Shown: positions 8,701-17,532 of the stretch, in pieces
How positions within the stretch are numbered: position 1 is the stretch's first letter
Layout: the number at the start of each line of letters is the position of its first letter
Source of the DNA: Shouchella lonarensis
GTDB lineage: Bacteria; Bacillota; Bacilli; Bacillales; Bacillaceae_D
Reading direction: 5' to 3'
Length of the DNA stretch: 64,000 nucleotides
NCBI RefSeq assembly: GCF_900096965.1
Contig: NZ_FMYM01000004.1
Location: forward strand, 176,635 to 240,634
Made by a program: the position numbers and the translations under genes
Notes under the pieces: model-generated
Database searches by the model: none
Told to the model about the DNA's origin: nothing
The model's input: only the letters and a program-made list of their open reading frames with translations

Positions 8701-10695
8701 TTATTGTGCGTTTGTAAAAACTGCGTTCATTTTGTTAATTAAATCACCACTAGACGCGCCTTCTTGCATGAGCGCCACAACAAGTTGCCCCGGCTCTCGA
8801 TCATAAGCCACAATCCAGCCGAGTAAATCTTCATCTTGCTCACCTTGATCTCCAGTCACTTGTGCCGTTCCCGTTTTTGCGGCAAGAGACTTTCCGTCCA
8901 CTTGCATCCCATGCGCTGTCCCACGCTTGTCGGTAACAACCTCTACTAACGCTTGATCAATTTGTTGCGTAATTTCAGGCGTAAACACTTCTTTCCATAC
9001 TTTAGACTTCTCTTCTTTCTGATCCAATACGGGTTGAATGACTTTTCCATCATTCACAAAAGCTGTATACAATGCTGTTAAATGAACGGGGTTCATTAAC
9101 ACTTGTCCTTGACCATAGCCTGTATCCGCTAACTGAATGTCGTTGTCAAAGCCATCTTCATTCGTAAAACTCGACGGCTTAAGACCATATGAATAAGGGA
9201 AGGGCTCACCAAAACCTAGCTCCTCAGCAAATGAAATCATCCGCTCTTCTCCTAACTCAAGCGCATGCTGGGCAAAATAAATGTTGTCTGAGTAAACAAG
9301 CGCTCGATTTAAGTCAACTGGTTCCCCATAATCAGACACACGCTTCACTTTATGCGTACCCCAGTCTGATCCTTCAGGCTGCCACTCCCTACCAGACACA
9401 GTCATTGACGCCTGTGGATCTAATGTCCCTTCTTTCAATCCTAACGCAGCAGTAAACGGCTTAAATGTCGAACCAGGAGAGTAACTCGCCGTAAATCGAT
9501 TCAACATTGGACTGTTATTCTCTTCACTCGCGGCTTCTGCGTATGCTCCTGGCCAGCCAAGCGCCAACTTATTCGGATCGTACGTCGGGGCACTGACGAG
9601 CGCCAACGTTTCACCCGTCGTTGGATGCAACACAACACCGACACCGGCCTCCTCTTTCAACTGCTCATACACTGTTTGTTGTACTTTCGGATCAATCGTT
9701 AAGTGAATGTCCTCTCCGGGGGCCATCTCTTTCTCGCTAATCGTGTGTTTTTTCTCCCCTGTGGCATCTTTTGTATAAATCTCCACCCCATCTTCTCCGC
9801 GTAAACGCGACTCAAACACGGCCTCTAATCCTGTCTTACCAATTTTTGATTGCTGATGGTATCCTTCTCCTGCACGGTCTTCTAAATCTTCGGCTGTGAC
9901 TTGGGCAATGTATCCTGTTAAATGCGCTGCCGCTTCACCGAGGGGGTAGACGCGATCTGACTTCATTCCCCTCATTAATCCAGGTATCTCATTGGCCATC
10001 TTTAATGCATACTCTTCCTCTGACGCTGGTAATCTCATCAATGGTACATAGGAATCGGGCTTTACCCAACCTTGTTCAAGCTGAGACTGAATATACGCTA
10101 CGTCCAACGGGAATGCCTCAGCCACACTTTCAACACTCCCTTCTTCTACATTGCCAGCTTTAAAACCAATCTCCACCACTTCCCCGTTCCCAGCCAACAC
10201 TTCTCCATCTGCTGCGTACAACTCACCACGTGTCGCTTCAAATCGGTCAAAAGAAACTTCATCATCTCCCTCAAGCTCTGGGAATATGAGCTGTGGTTTC
10301 CATGCAATTTTCCATTCTTTTCCCTCATCACTTTCTTCCAATACAACTTCTAATGCCTCCGTAAACGAAACCGGTTCTGCAATCGTATCCATAGACACGT
10401 CTACCTTAATTTCATCTGTCTCTTCACCTGAAAACGATTCCGGAAATGTCGGCTTCACTTGTAATTCTGATATAAGTGCATAAATGTTTTCATGTCTTTT
10501 CACAAATGCTTCTTCACTAATGTTTGCTTGTGCTTCTTTCGTCAAACGCGCATACATTTTATCATATGCTTCTGCATGCCAGTCCTCTATGTATTTGGAG
10601 ACTGCATCTTCCGGCGTTTCGGTTCCACACGCAGAGAGCCATAGTAAACCAGCTGTGAGCACACACGCTTTTAGCCATTTCTCGTTCCTCTTCAC
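8701..10695 (-). CDS. pbpC: Penicillin-binding protein 3 (PbpC/MecA-type class B transpeptidase)
   Basis: A lipoprotein D,D-transpeptidase that cross-links peptidoglycan. The N-terminus carries a lipobox LSAC (Cys near residue 23), then a MecA-type NTF2-like domain (about 30-150), the dimerisation domain and the transpeptidase domain with Ser in SPGSTFKP, SDN and the KTGTAQ triad. At 664 aa it is close to B. subtilis PbpC (668). I start at GTG 10695, with GAGGGG 8 nt ahead, because it places the lipobox signal at the N-terminus; the open frame continues upstream to 10851. MecA-type PBPs often have low beta-lactam affinity, so it may contribute to intrinsic tolerance, which is inference. Confidence 0.93.
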   Translation of the reverse strand: MKRNEKWLKACVLTAGLLWLSACGTETPEDAVSKYIEDWHAEAYDKMYARLTKEAQANISEEAFVKRHENIYALISELQVKPTFPESFSGEETDEIKVDVSMDTIAEPVSFTEALEVVLEESDEGKEWKIAWKPQLIFPELEGDDEVSFDRFEATRGELYAADGEVLAGNGEVVEIGFKAGNVEEGSVESVAEAFPLDVAYIQSQLEQGWVKPDSYVPLMRLPASEEEYALKMANEIPGLMRGMKSDRVYPLGEAAAHLTGYIAQVTAEDLEDRAGEGYHQQSKIGKTGLEAVFESRLRGEDGVEIYTKDATGEKKHTISEKEMAPGEDIHLTIDPKVQQTVYEQLKEEAGVGVVLHPTTGETLALVSAPTYDPNKLALGWPGAYAEAASEENNSPMLNRFTASYSPGSTFKPFTAALGLKEGTLDPQASMTVSGREWQPEGSDWGTHKVKRVSDYGEPVDLNRALVYSDNIYFAQHALELGEERMISFAEELGFGEPFPYSYGLKPSSFTNEDGFDNDIQLADTGYGQGQVLMNPVHLTALYTAFVNDGKVIQPVLDQKEEKSKVWKEVFTPEITQQIDQALVEVVTDKRGTAHGMQVDGKSLAAKTGTAQVTGDQGEQDEDLLGWIVAYDREPGQLVVALMQEGASSGDLINKMNAVFTNAQ

Positions 10696-10857
10696 TTTTT
10701 CATCCCCTCTACTTATCATTCTTCTTGCTCGAAAGCAAGCGTTTTCTCCCATCACCATAGCACATTTTCCTACGCGATGAAAAGAAAAAACGTTTGACAA
10801 ATGTCTATTTTTATCTTTTACTATCGTATAAGAGCTCGTCTTTTTCAACAATCAAAC

Positions 10858-10890
10858 ATAGGAAGGAGGTCTCACATACCCCCTTCCTAT
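10858..10890 (-). terminator. Hairpin after the 65-aa membrane ORF
   Basis: ATAGGAAGG (10858-10866) pairs with CCTTCCTAT (10882-10890). On the minus strand it is followed by GTTTGATTG, a weak T tract. It overlaps the stop codon of the small ORF at 10887 and gives modest support that the ORF is transcribed. Confidence 0.5.
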
Positions 10891-11084
10891 TCCAGCACAC
10901 CATTGATGACGTAACCAAGCAGCATGACGAGAAAGAAGCTAAAAAACATCACCAAGTTTAATACAATTAAACTTTTCTTTTCCGCAAGAACCGCGCAAAA
11001 CATTCCTACAGGAGAGACAACAAGTGTGAGTAACCAATAAGGCGTCGATAATTGAAAAACGATATTCGGTAACCAAAGAAACAT
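10887..11084 (-). CDS. Small hypothetical membrane protein, two helices
   Basis: 65 aa with two hydrophobic segments (about 3-33 and 40-62) separated by AEKKS. I recognise no family. The ATG at 11084 has no clear ribosome site. The frame stays open for 19 further codons upstream and would add a third hydrophobic stretch, but no ATG, GTG or TTG occurs there. A hairpin at its end and lack of any competing frame support a gene. It lies 62 nt downstream of the phospholipase-like gene on the same strand. Confidence 0.45.
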   Translation of the reverse strand: MFLWLPNIVFQLSTPYWLLTLVVSPVGMFCAVLAEKKSLIVLNLVMFFSFFLVMLLGYVINGVLE

Positions 11085-11146
11085 AGATATGATTGCACAA
11101 GTAAGTGCGACATTTTTTACCCCATCTGCTTCAAATCCTTTCTATA

Positions 11147-11662
11147 TCAACGACATATCATGACTGTAAAGAAAAATTTTACCCCTAATGCCACAAGCTT
11201 CTCAAAAAACTTCATTTCGCTAAAATGACGGTCAATATGTGCAATCAGTGCCTCATCACATTCACAAGAAAAATATCCTTTCTCGGCATAACATCCATCG
11301 TGCTGCATACAACCTTGGTCTAGTAAATCTTGTGGAAACCCACCACCATGACCTGGTCCACACCAATTTCCCCAAATGGGTATAGATAGTTGGAGAGACA
11401 TTTCACCTTGCCCATATGCATCATTTAAGCGATTCACTGTTTCCCCAATAAGCAATTGTTCTTCTGACATCCCATCTGCAATGGCCTTGTCTTTATCAAA
11501 GAAGACGCCATCATCTGTCACCGTCATATATGGCCACAACGCTTCCTCTACATCATCGTACATCAGTCTTTCCTGTGCACTTGCTTGGGAAAACGGTGCT
11601 AACACAACACTCGCCATGAAAAGCATTAAAAAGAACAGCTTGATGTATCGCTCGCGATTCAA
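11147..11662 (-). CDS. Secreted phospholipase A2-like protein
   Basis: 171 aa with a signal peptide (residues 1-30, ending SQASA). The core holds a calcium-loop-like NWCGPGHGG followed by a GCMQHDGCY active-site helix containing the His-Asp pair, and a further CECD, which together are the hallmarks of the small Ca-dependent phospholipase A2 superfamily. Predicted to cleave sn-2 acyl chains of phospholipids outside the cell. The start is a TTG at 11662 behind GGGGGAG, the only start giving a proper signal peptide. Assignment rests on motif spacing, not on a search; the C-terminal hydrophobic end (KFFFTVMICR) is unusual. Confidence 0.75.
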   Translation of the reverse strand: MNRERYIKLFFLMLFMASVVLAPFSQASAQERLMYDDVEEALWPYMTVTDDGVFFDKDKAIADGMSEEQLLIGETVNRLNDAYGQGEMSLQLSIPIWGNWCGPGHGGGFPQDLLDQGCMQHDGCYAEKGYFSCECDEALIAHIDRHFSEMKFFEKLVALGVKFFFTVMICR

Positions 11663-11795
11663 ATTGTCTCCCCCCTCTCATACATCTTATGAACCCACTC
11701 TCTCCAATATCATCTTAAAATCTTTTTAGGAAGGATTTTGTTTAAAAATTTAAACAACTGCGGTGATCAATAGTAAAACAGCGCTATCAGCATCA

Positions 11796-11831
11796 TAAAA
11801 ACGGTATGCCCTCACTAAGAGAACATACCGT
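11796..11831 (-). terminator. Terminator of the ehu operon
   Basis: ACGGTATG (11801-11808) pairs with CATACCGT (11824-11831), and the minus strand continues as TTTTTATG. It lies just after ehuA. Confidence 0.8.
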
Positions 11832-11836
11832 AAGCT

Positions 11837-12610
11837 TTACGCATGAAACCGACTTAAAAAAGCTTGTAACCTTTCTGTCTTGGGTGCATGAATGACCTTT
11901 TCTGGCGGCCCTTGTTCTGCGATTTGACCGTTATCTAAAAAAAGCACTTGGTCTGCAACATCAGCGGCAAAATCCATTTCATGGGTGACTAACATCATTG
12001 TTGTGTTTCCTTCTGCTGCAATATCACGAATCACTTCGAGCACTTCACCAACAAGCTCCGGATCCAACGCAGCTGTCACCTCATCAAACAACAGCACTTG
12101 TGGTTGCATCACGAGTGACCGTGCAATTGCAACCCTTTGTTGTTGTCCACCAGAAAGCTGCGCGGGATACATATCTACTTTATCTGACAAACCCACTTTT
12201 TCAAGCATCTCCAATGCACGCGCTTCTGCTTCTTCTTTACGTATTCCCAGCACATGGATCGGAGCAGTCGTGCAATTTTTCATAATCGTCATATGTGGGA
12301 ATAAATTGTATTGTTGAAACACCATTCCCACTTTTCCCCTCATCGCCCGCAAATGTTTTTCATTGGCAGAAACTAATTTACCATTGACCTCTTTATGCCA
12401 TAGCATTTCACCGTCAATCTCAATGATGCCTTCTGTCGGTCGCTCCAATGTCATGAGCATGCGAATAATCGTTGTCTTTCCTGAACCTGACGGACCGATT
12501 AGTGCAACCTTCTCTCCTCTTTTTACCTCTAAATTTAAATCATTTAATACCGTTACTTCACCAAACGTTTTTTTAACGTTTTCATAACGTACAAGTGTTT
12601 GTGTTTTCAC
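11837..12610 (-). CDS. ehuA: Ectoine-type ABC transporter ATP-binding protein
   Basis: Powers import of a polar compatible solute, predicted ectoine or hydroxyectoine. 257 aa with Walker A GPSGSGKTT, Q-loop QQYNLFPH, signature LSGGQQQR and Walker B LLFDEVTAALDP, all typical of the polar amino acid (PAAT) ATPase group. The GTG start at 12610 overlaps the stop of ehuD by 4 nt. The Ehu assignment comes mainly from the binding protein encoded first in the operon; the ATPase alone would only say amino-acid type. Confidence 0.88.
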   Translation of the reverse strand: MKTQTLVRYENVKKTFGEVTVLNDLNLEVKRGEKVALIGPSGSGKTTIIRMLMTLERPTEGIIEIDGEMLWHKEVNGKLVSANEKHLRAMRGKVGMVFQQYNLFPHMTIMKNCTTAPIHVLGIRKEEAEARALEMLEKVGLSDKVDMYPAQLSGGQQQRVAIARSLVMQPQVLLFDEVTAALDPELVGEVLEVIRDIAAEGNTTMMLVTHEMDFAADVADQVLFLDNGQIAEQGPPEKVIHAPKTERLQAFLSRFHA

Positions 12611-13287
12611 ATACTCACTTCCTTCCCATTACGACCATTTCCGTGCAACGAAGCAACTTTATGTTCTAAATACTGTATAAATAAAGCCGCCGGATAACTT
12701 AATATAAGGAATAAAAAGCCGACAATTGTAATTGGCTCAACATAACGAAATGTACTCGTCCCGATCGATTGCGCCACTTGCATCATCTCAACAACAAACA
12801 AGGCAGACAATAGCGGTGTTTCTTTAAAAAGAACAATTAAATAATTCCCAAGCATTGGCACTACAGGTGGGACCGCTTGTGGCAAAATGACTTTACGCCA
12901 CGTTTGAGCCCGAGAAAAATTCAGTGCCTTACTTGCTTCCCATTGGCTTTTTGGTACCCCTTCGATACCCGCACGATAAATCTCAGACATATACGTGCTG
13001 TAATGAATCCCTAATACGACGATGCCTGTCTGTAACCCGTCTAACGGCGTTGCATAAAAAACAAAGAACAACTGTACGAGCGGTGGGGTCGCGCGAACAA
13101 ATTCAACAAAACCGGCGGTAATAAGCGCCAACAGCTTGAATCGTGAACGACGCAACAACGCAAGAAGCAACCCAACGAGTAAAGCAATGACATACGCGGC
13201 TACCGCTACACCGACCGTGACGCCCATCGCCCGCGCAATTTCAGGAAAAATTTCAACTGCAAAATCCCAATCCCATGCTTGATTCAT
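12607..13287 (-). CDS. ehuD: Ectoine-type ABC transporter permease (EhuD-like)
   Basis: 226-aa membrane subunit of the importer. It has about five hydrophobic helices and the His/Glu/Gln permease loop (EIYRAGIEGVPKSQWEASKAL) that contacts the ATPase. The start at 13287 overlaps the end of ehuC by 4 nt, and GGGGGTG precedes it. Which of the two permeases is EhuC and which EhuD follows gene order only. Confidence 0.85.
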   Translation of the reverse strand: MNQAWDWDFAVEIFPEIARAMGVTVGVAVAAYVIALLVGLLLALLRRSRFKLLALITAGFVEFVRATPPLVQLFFVFYATPLDGLQTGIVVLGIHYSTYMSEIYRAGIEGVPKSQWEASKALNFSRAQTWRKVILPQAVPPVVPMLGNYLIVLFKETPLLSALFVVEMMQVAQSIGTSTFRYVEPITIVGFLFLILSYPAALFIQYLEHKVASLHGNGRNGKEVSM

Positions 13288-13955
13288 GATGTGCGCACCC
13301 CCTTGCCTGCTCGTTTTTCAAACTTACGCGCCAAGAATATGAGCGGCAATGCAAGTACAAAATACATGAGCAATAAATAAAAGTAAATTTCTATTTGATT
13401 GGACAGCGACGTATAACTTCCTCGTAATACATTCGCACGAAATGTCATATCTGCTAATGAAATAAAATATACAAGTGACGTCCCTTTCAATAATTCAATG
13501 GCATTGTTTCCAAAACCAGGTAACATCAAACGAATTGCTTGAGGTAAAATAACAAACCTCATCCGCTGCCACTTTGACATATTTAATGAGATCGCCGCCT
13601 CCGTCTGACCATGCCCGACCGACTGTATCGCACTCCTTACAATTTCCGATGCGTATGCCCCGTAATTTAAACCGATTGCAAGTGCACCAGCCATGAATGT
13701 TGACATCGCCAAATTTGGCACAATGAGCGGCAATGCATAAGCAAAGAAAAACATTTGCACAAGCAACGAAGTACCGCGAAACAATTCTACAAATACAGTC
13801 GACACCCCCCTGATTGCAACATGATGACTCGCTCGTCCCATACCTGCAATGAAAGCGATGCTATACGCAATGAGTACACTCACTAAAAAGACTTGTACCG
13901 TGACAATGAGACCAGTCATCATATACGGTAAAAACGTGCTGACATTCGTAAACAT
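13284..13955 (-). CDS. ehuC: Ectoine-type ABC transporter permease (EhuC-like)
   Basis: 223-aa membrane subunit with the conserved loop ASEIVRSAIQSVGHGQTEAA, paired with the second permease encoded downstream. The start has GAGAGGAG 8-10 nt ahead. It is separated from the binding-protein gene by an intercistronic hairpin, typical where the binding protein is made in excess. Confidence 0.85.
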   Translation of the reverse strand: MFTNVSTFLPYMMTGLIVTVQVFLVSVLIAYSIAFIAGMGRASHHVAIRGVSTVFVELFRGTSLLVQMFFFAYALPLIVPNLAMSTFMAGALAIGLNYGAYASEIVRSAIQSVGHGQTEAAISLNMSKWQRMRFVILPQAIRLMLPGFGNNAIELLKGTSLVYFISLADMTFRANVLRGSYTSLSNQIEIYFYLLLMYFVLALPLIFLARKFEKRAGKGVRTS

Positions 13956-13978
13956 CTTTTTTACTCCTCTCCAAAAGT

Positions 13979-14008
13979 AAAGGAGGCATCAATTGGAATG
14001 CCTCCTTT
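13979..14008 (-). promoter_or_regulatory. Intercistronic hairpin between ehuB and ehuC
   Basis: A perfect 10-bp stem (AAAGGAGGCA with TGCCTCCTTT), 10-nt loop and no strong T tract. Such hairpins protect the upstream binding-protein message and partly stop transcription, setting the subunit ratio. Confidence 0.65.
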
Positions 14009-14019
14009 CATCCACTCCA

Positions 14020-14874
14020 TTACATATTGCAACGTTGCTCGGTTGTAATATCTGTCGGTGGCAAATTCGCTTCTGTGAAGCCAAATGCCTCAATAATTTC
14101 CAGCAATTCCCCTGATTCAATCAGCTTGGCCAGTGCTTCATTATACTCATCACGCAATTGCTCACCTTCCTCTGTTAGCGGAAACACAGCCGCACCATAA
14201 GCAACTTGTGGGACCCCTTCAATGAGCGGTTGAGTGAAATCGTCCACAAATATGATTTTGTCTGTATGTGCATTTTGAACTGCGGCATTCACTGTTGCGT
14301 CTGTCGCAACCATCGCGTCAGCCTTCCCTGATTCTAGGGCAGCAATGTTTGCAGGGATATCATCTGCAATGACAAGCTGAGAATCGTCCACGCCTAGACT
14401 TTTTAGCATATCAATTTGATTTGCGCCCGCCATGACCGCAACTTTGACATCACGGTTTTTGGCAATATCTTCATAACTCCTTAAATTTAAAGGATTACCT
14501 GCTGCGACAGCCATGCCCTCACCGTACTGAATTTCAATATCAGCAAAATTACCGTTTTCGCATCGCTCTTTTCGTATGTCCATTCCCGCAGTCACAACAT
14601 CAAAATTGCCAGCATTAACGCCTTGAATTAATGATCCAAAATCAGCCACTTCTCCTTGGATGTCTTCATAGCCCATTGACTGAAACACAGCACGAGCAAT
14701 TTCTGGGTTTGCCCCTGTCACCTCATCCTTCTCCATATCCATGTAACCATATGGTGCTTCGTTCGCAACACCAACACGAATGAGTTTCGCATCGCCCCCT
14801 GTTTTCTCATCTCCACATGCCGCCAACATTGATATAGACAACAATAAAAAACCGAATATTCTAACCTTTTTCAT
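14020..14874 (-). CDS. ehuB: Ectoine/hydroxyectoine-binding lipoprotein
   Basis: Captures solute outside the membrane and delivers it to EhuCD. The lipoprotein signal has lipobox LAAC (Cys20). The mature part is a family 3 solute-binding fold with ANEAPYGYMD, TGANPEIA and RKERCENG, which follow the EhuB pattern (PYGY ... TGE-PEIAR ... PERC). 284 aa; AAAGGAGG lies ahead of the ATG. First gene of ehuBCDA. The alternative is a general polar amino acid binding protein; I favour EhuB from the motif set and full gene order. It fits an organism living with salt or alkaline stress. Confidence 0.85.
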   Translation of the reverse strand: MKKVRIFGFLLLSISMLAACGDEKTGGDAKLIRVGVANEAPYGYMDMEKDEVTGANPEIARAVFQSMGYEDIQGEVADFGSLIQGVNAGNFDVVTAGMDIRKERCENGNFADIEIQYGEGMAVAAGNPLNLRSYEDIAKNRDVKVAVMAGANQIDMLKSLGVDDSQLVIADDIPANIAALESGKADAMVATDATVNAAVQNAHTDKIIFVDDFTQPLIEGVPQVAYGAAVFPLTEEGEQLRDEYNEALAKLIESGELLEIIEAFGFTEANLPPTDITTEQRCNM

Positions 14875-15111
14875 TAAAAAGCCTCCTTTACCATCATCGA
14901 TGCAGCATAAAGAACAGCATTCACCGCCTTTTACTCACCCTTGCTCTTTTTATCATAGCATAAATAAAATGCTGTTTAAAACGAACTTTCTTTCATATAT
15001 TGCCTTGTCACCGCACCTATTCGACTATTTCGCCAATATGTTAACTGACATCCTTTTCTCCCCTTTTTATAGCTCCATCCTCTTTATTGCGCCTTCATTC
15101 ATTTTTAGTAC

Positions 15112-15144
15112 AAAAAATAGGGTGCGGTTCATTTCACCACACCC
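15112..15144 (-). terminator. Terminator of the HAD hydrolase gene
   Basis: A 9-bp stem with one wobble pair (15120-15128 with 15136-15144) is followed on the minus strand by TATTTTTTG. The 15-kb gap on either side up to ehuB holds no credible ORF. Confidence 0.75.
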
Positions 15145-15154
15145 ACTACACTAA

Positions 15155-15967
15155 CTAAAAAAGATCCACAACACTTGTCACAACACGCACTTTTTTATGA
15201 TCAACGACAGGTCGTTGCGGATGAATATATACCGCATCCATACCAAGCAGCACTGCTGGTGCAACCTCATTAATGAAATTATCACCGATACTCACTGCCT
15301 CCTCTGGCTGTACATCATACTGTTGGAGCAATTGTTTAAATAATGTTGTCGTTTGCGCTGGTTTTTTTGCAGATGTCACGACATGTTCAAATGCCCCTGT
15401 TAAGCCTAGCTCCCGAAACAATCGGGCAACATCATCGGCATCGCTGTTTGTGACAACGACTGTTTGAGTTTTCCCGTTCAATATCCGAATATTTTCAACA
15501 AGTCCCGCAAGTGGTACAAGCGAAAAATCGTCGGATACCATATATTCTTTTGTCGCGACATAACTGTCATAACAATCAACCACACCGTGATGTTTGGCAC
15601 AAACAAACGGATACCACCAACCATCCCCAATGGCAATCATGTTCTCAAAATCAAATGAGAGTACCTGTGGATACAATTCGTGCGTCTGTATTTCTGATAA
15701 AGACGCCCCTTCCCACGTATGTGCCTCGGTCACGCGCAACGTCATTGGATCCATTGTCAAAACGAGATCACGATTTACATCGTACACTTTTCCAATTTGG
15801 ACGATATGCCGCCCTGACTTCATCGCCTCATAATCTAAAGAAAACATGTCTTTTTGCGAAGCAGCTACGTTTTCTTTTAACTTTTCAGCATAATAATCAA
15901 AATGATCGGTTTCCTCATATAAGGTACCATCTAAGTCAAATATAACCAGCTTATAACGATCTAACAT
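15155..15967 (-). CDS. HAD-superfamily hydrolase
   Basis: 270-aa haloacid dehalogenase-fold phosphatase of unknown substrate. Motif I is FDLDGTLYE with nucleophile Asp, motif II VVVTNSDA, the motif III Lys is in SAKKPAQ, and motif IV is IGDNFINEV. The cap is inserted between motifs I and II (about residues 25-150), a C1-type cap. GGGGGAA precedes the ATG. Monocistronic, ending in a terminator. Confidence 0.85.
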   Translation of the reverse strand: MLDRYKLVIFDLDGTLYEETDHFDYYAEKLKENVAASQKDMFSLDYEAMKSGRHIVQIGKVYDVNRDLVLTMDPMTLRVTEAHTWEGASLSEIQTHELYPQVLSFDFENMIAIGDGWWYPFVCAKHHGVVDCYDSYVATKEYMVSDDFSLVPLAGLVENIRILNGKTQTVVVTNSDADDVARLFRELGLTGAFEHVVTSAKKPAQTTTLFKQLLQQYDVQPEEAVSIGDNFINEVAPAVLLGMDAVYIHPQRPVVDHKKVRVVTSVVDLF

Positions 15968-16175
15968 CTGTATTCCCCCTCACACCTCTAGTTTAGCGGG
16001 AAAAACCACACTGCGCTAGTCATTTTTATAAAAAATGTCTCTTATTTTGTGATTTTGATACACATTTTTAGTTATTTTTGCAACCTAACTGTAAAATATT
16101 TTTGTTAAACTGGAGATGCTATACACATGCGCCCATTTCACCCTTTTCCCAAAAAATACGATTGGAGGCGCCCAT

Positions 16176-17138
16176 ATGACTCAAACTTTTTTATCTGTAA
16201 TCGTTCCTTCATTTAATGAAGAGGAAAATATTGAGCCCTTTTATTTTGCGCTTCGAGATACGCTGTCTTTCCTTCAAGAGCCATGGGAAGTCATTTTTAT
16301 TGATGATGGCAGTAGTGATGCTACCTTGCCGCTTTTGCAACGCCTGTCTGTCTGGCACCAAGAGGTCCAATACGTTTCTTTCACTCGCAATTTTGGTAAA
16401 GAATCGGCGATTTTGGCTGGTTTCAAGCATGCCCAAGGCGAATGTGTGATCATTATTGATGCAGACTTGCAGCATCCTGTCGAAAAGATTCCTGCTTTAT
16501 TAGAAGGGTATCAAGAAGGGTATGACCAAGTCATTGCTTGTAGAAATAGAAAGGGAGAAAACATTATCCGCAGCACTGTCTCAGGGTTTTACTATAAGCT
16601 CATAAACAAAGTTGTCGACGTGAAATTAGAAAATGGTGTAGGCGACTTTCGATTACTCAGTCGTCGTGCCGTCGATGCACTCCTTGTTATGAGTGAGGGG
16701 AACCGTTTTTCAAAAGGATTATTTTCTTGGATTGGGTTTGAACAGAAAGTCATTTATTATGATAATGTGTGCCGAAAAAATGGACAATCTAAATGGTCAC
16801 CTGCCAAACTGATTAATTATGGCATTGACGGTATCGTCTCTTTTAATGTTCGCCCACTCCGGTTTTGCCTGTATACAGGCGCTATCACACTCACTTGCGC
16901 ACTGCTATATATTTTCGTGATGCTCATTGAAATCTTTCGTACCGGTATTGATGTCCCCGGGTATTTCACGATTATTTCAGCTGTACTATTTCTTGGCGGT
17001 GTTCAGCTTGTCTCACTTGGTGTCGTTGGTGAATATATTGGGCGTATTTATAATGAAACAAAACGTAGACCTCACTATTTAGTTAAAGAAACAAGTGAAC
17101 AAAAAGAAAGGCAGCGTTATGAGCAAATTCAATCGTAA
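16176..17138 (+). CDS. csbB: Glycosyltransferase family 2, undecaprenyl-phosphate sugar synthase (CsbB-like)
   Basis: Predicted to load a sugar, GlcNAc in B. subtilis CsbB, onto undecaprenyl phosphate at the inner face of the membrane. The N-terminal GT-A domain (1-230) shows PSFNEEENI, IDDGSSD, and DADLQHP as the metal-binding DxD; two C-terminal membrane helices (about 232-300) anchor it. I start at ATG 16176 with TTGGAGG ahead, not at 16116. Heads a three-gene unit with a GtrA flippase (20-nt overlap) and YfhO, the set known to glycosylate lipoteichoic acid in B. subtilis and Listeria. Confidence 0.88.
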   Translation: MTQTFLSVIVPSFNEEENIEPFYFALRDTLSFLQEPWEVIFIDDGSSDATLPLLQRLSVWHQEVQYVSFTRNFGKESAILAGFKHAQGECVIIIDADLQHPVEKIPALLEGYQEGYDQVIACRNRKGENIIRSTVSGFYYKLINKVVDVKLENGVGDFRLLSRRAVDALLVMSEGNRFSKGLFSWIGFEQKVIYYDNVCRKNGQSKWSPAKLINYGIDGIVSFNVRPLRFCLYTGAITLTCALLYIFVMLIEIFRTGIDVPGYFTIISAVLFLGGVQLVSLGVVGEYIGRIYNETKRRPHYLVKETSEQKERQRYEQIQS

Positions 17139-17532
17139 AACAATTCCGTACGGAGAAATATGCCGGTTTATTCTTGTCGGTGGTACAAACACAGTCATTT
17201 TTTACGGATTATATTTAGTATTTACTCAGTGGCTTCTTTTCCATTACATGGTTTCTCACGTCTGTGCTTTTTTATTAAGTATGGTGGTCTCTTATTTCCT
17301 TAATGTGTTCTTCACGTTTAATGTGCGACCTTCATTGAAAACATTTTTTCAGTTTCCATTGACGCAAGTCGTGAACTTGACTGTTTCTAGTGGACTTGTC
17401 TATGTGCTTGTTGAATGGATTGGACTCGCGCCTGTACTCGCACCGATCTTCGCGGTGTTCTTTACAGTCCCTATTACGTTTATTATGAGTGCAAAAATTT
17501 TAAAACAGGATGTTATCTCTCATGAACAATAA
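17119..17532 (+). CDS. GtrA/GtcA-family flippase
   Basis: 137 aa with four predicted membrane helices (about 10-30, 38-60, 73-95, 105-125) and the GtrA signature RFILVGGTNTVIFYG. The family moves undecaprenyl-phosphate sugars from the inner to the outer leaflet. The start at 17119 (AAAGGC ahead) lies inside csbB, and its end overlaps the beginning of yfhO, so all three are translationally coupled. An ATG at 17095 is possible but lacks a good ribosome site. Confidence 0.87.
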   Translation: MSKFNRKTIPYGEICRFILVGGTNTVIFYGLYLVFTQWLLFHYMVSHVCAFLLSMVVSYFLNVFFTFNVRPSLKTFFQFPLTQVVNLTVSSGLVYVLVEWIGLAPVLAPIFAVFFTVPITFIMSAKILKQDVISHEQ

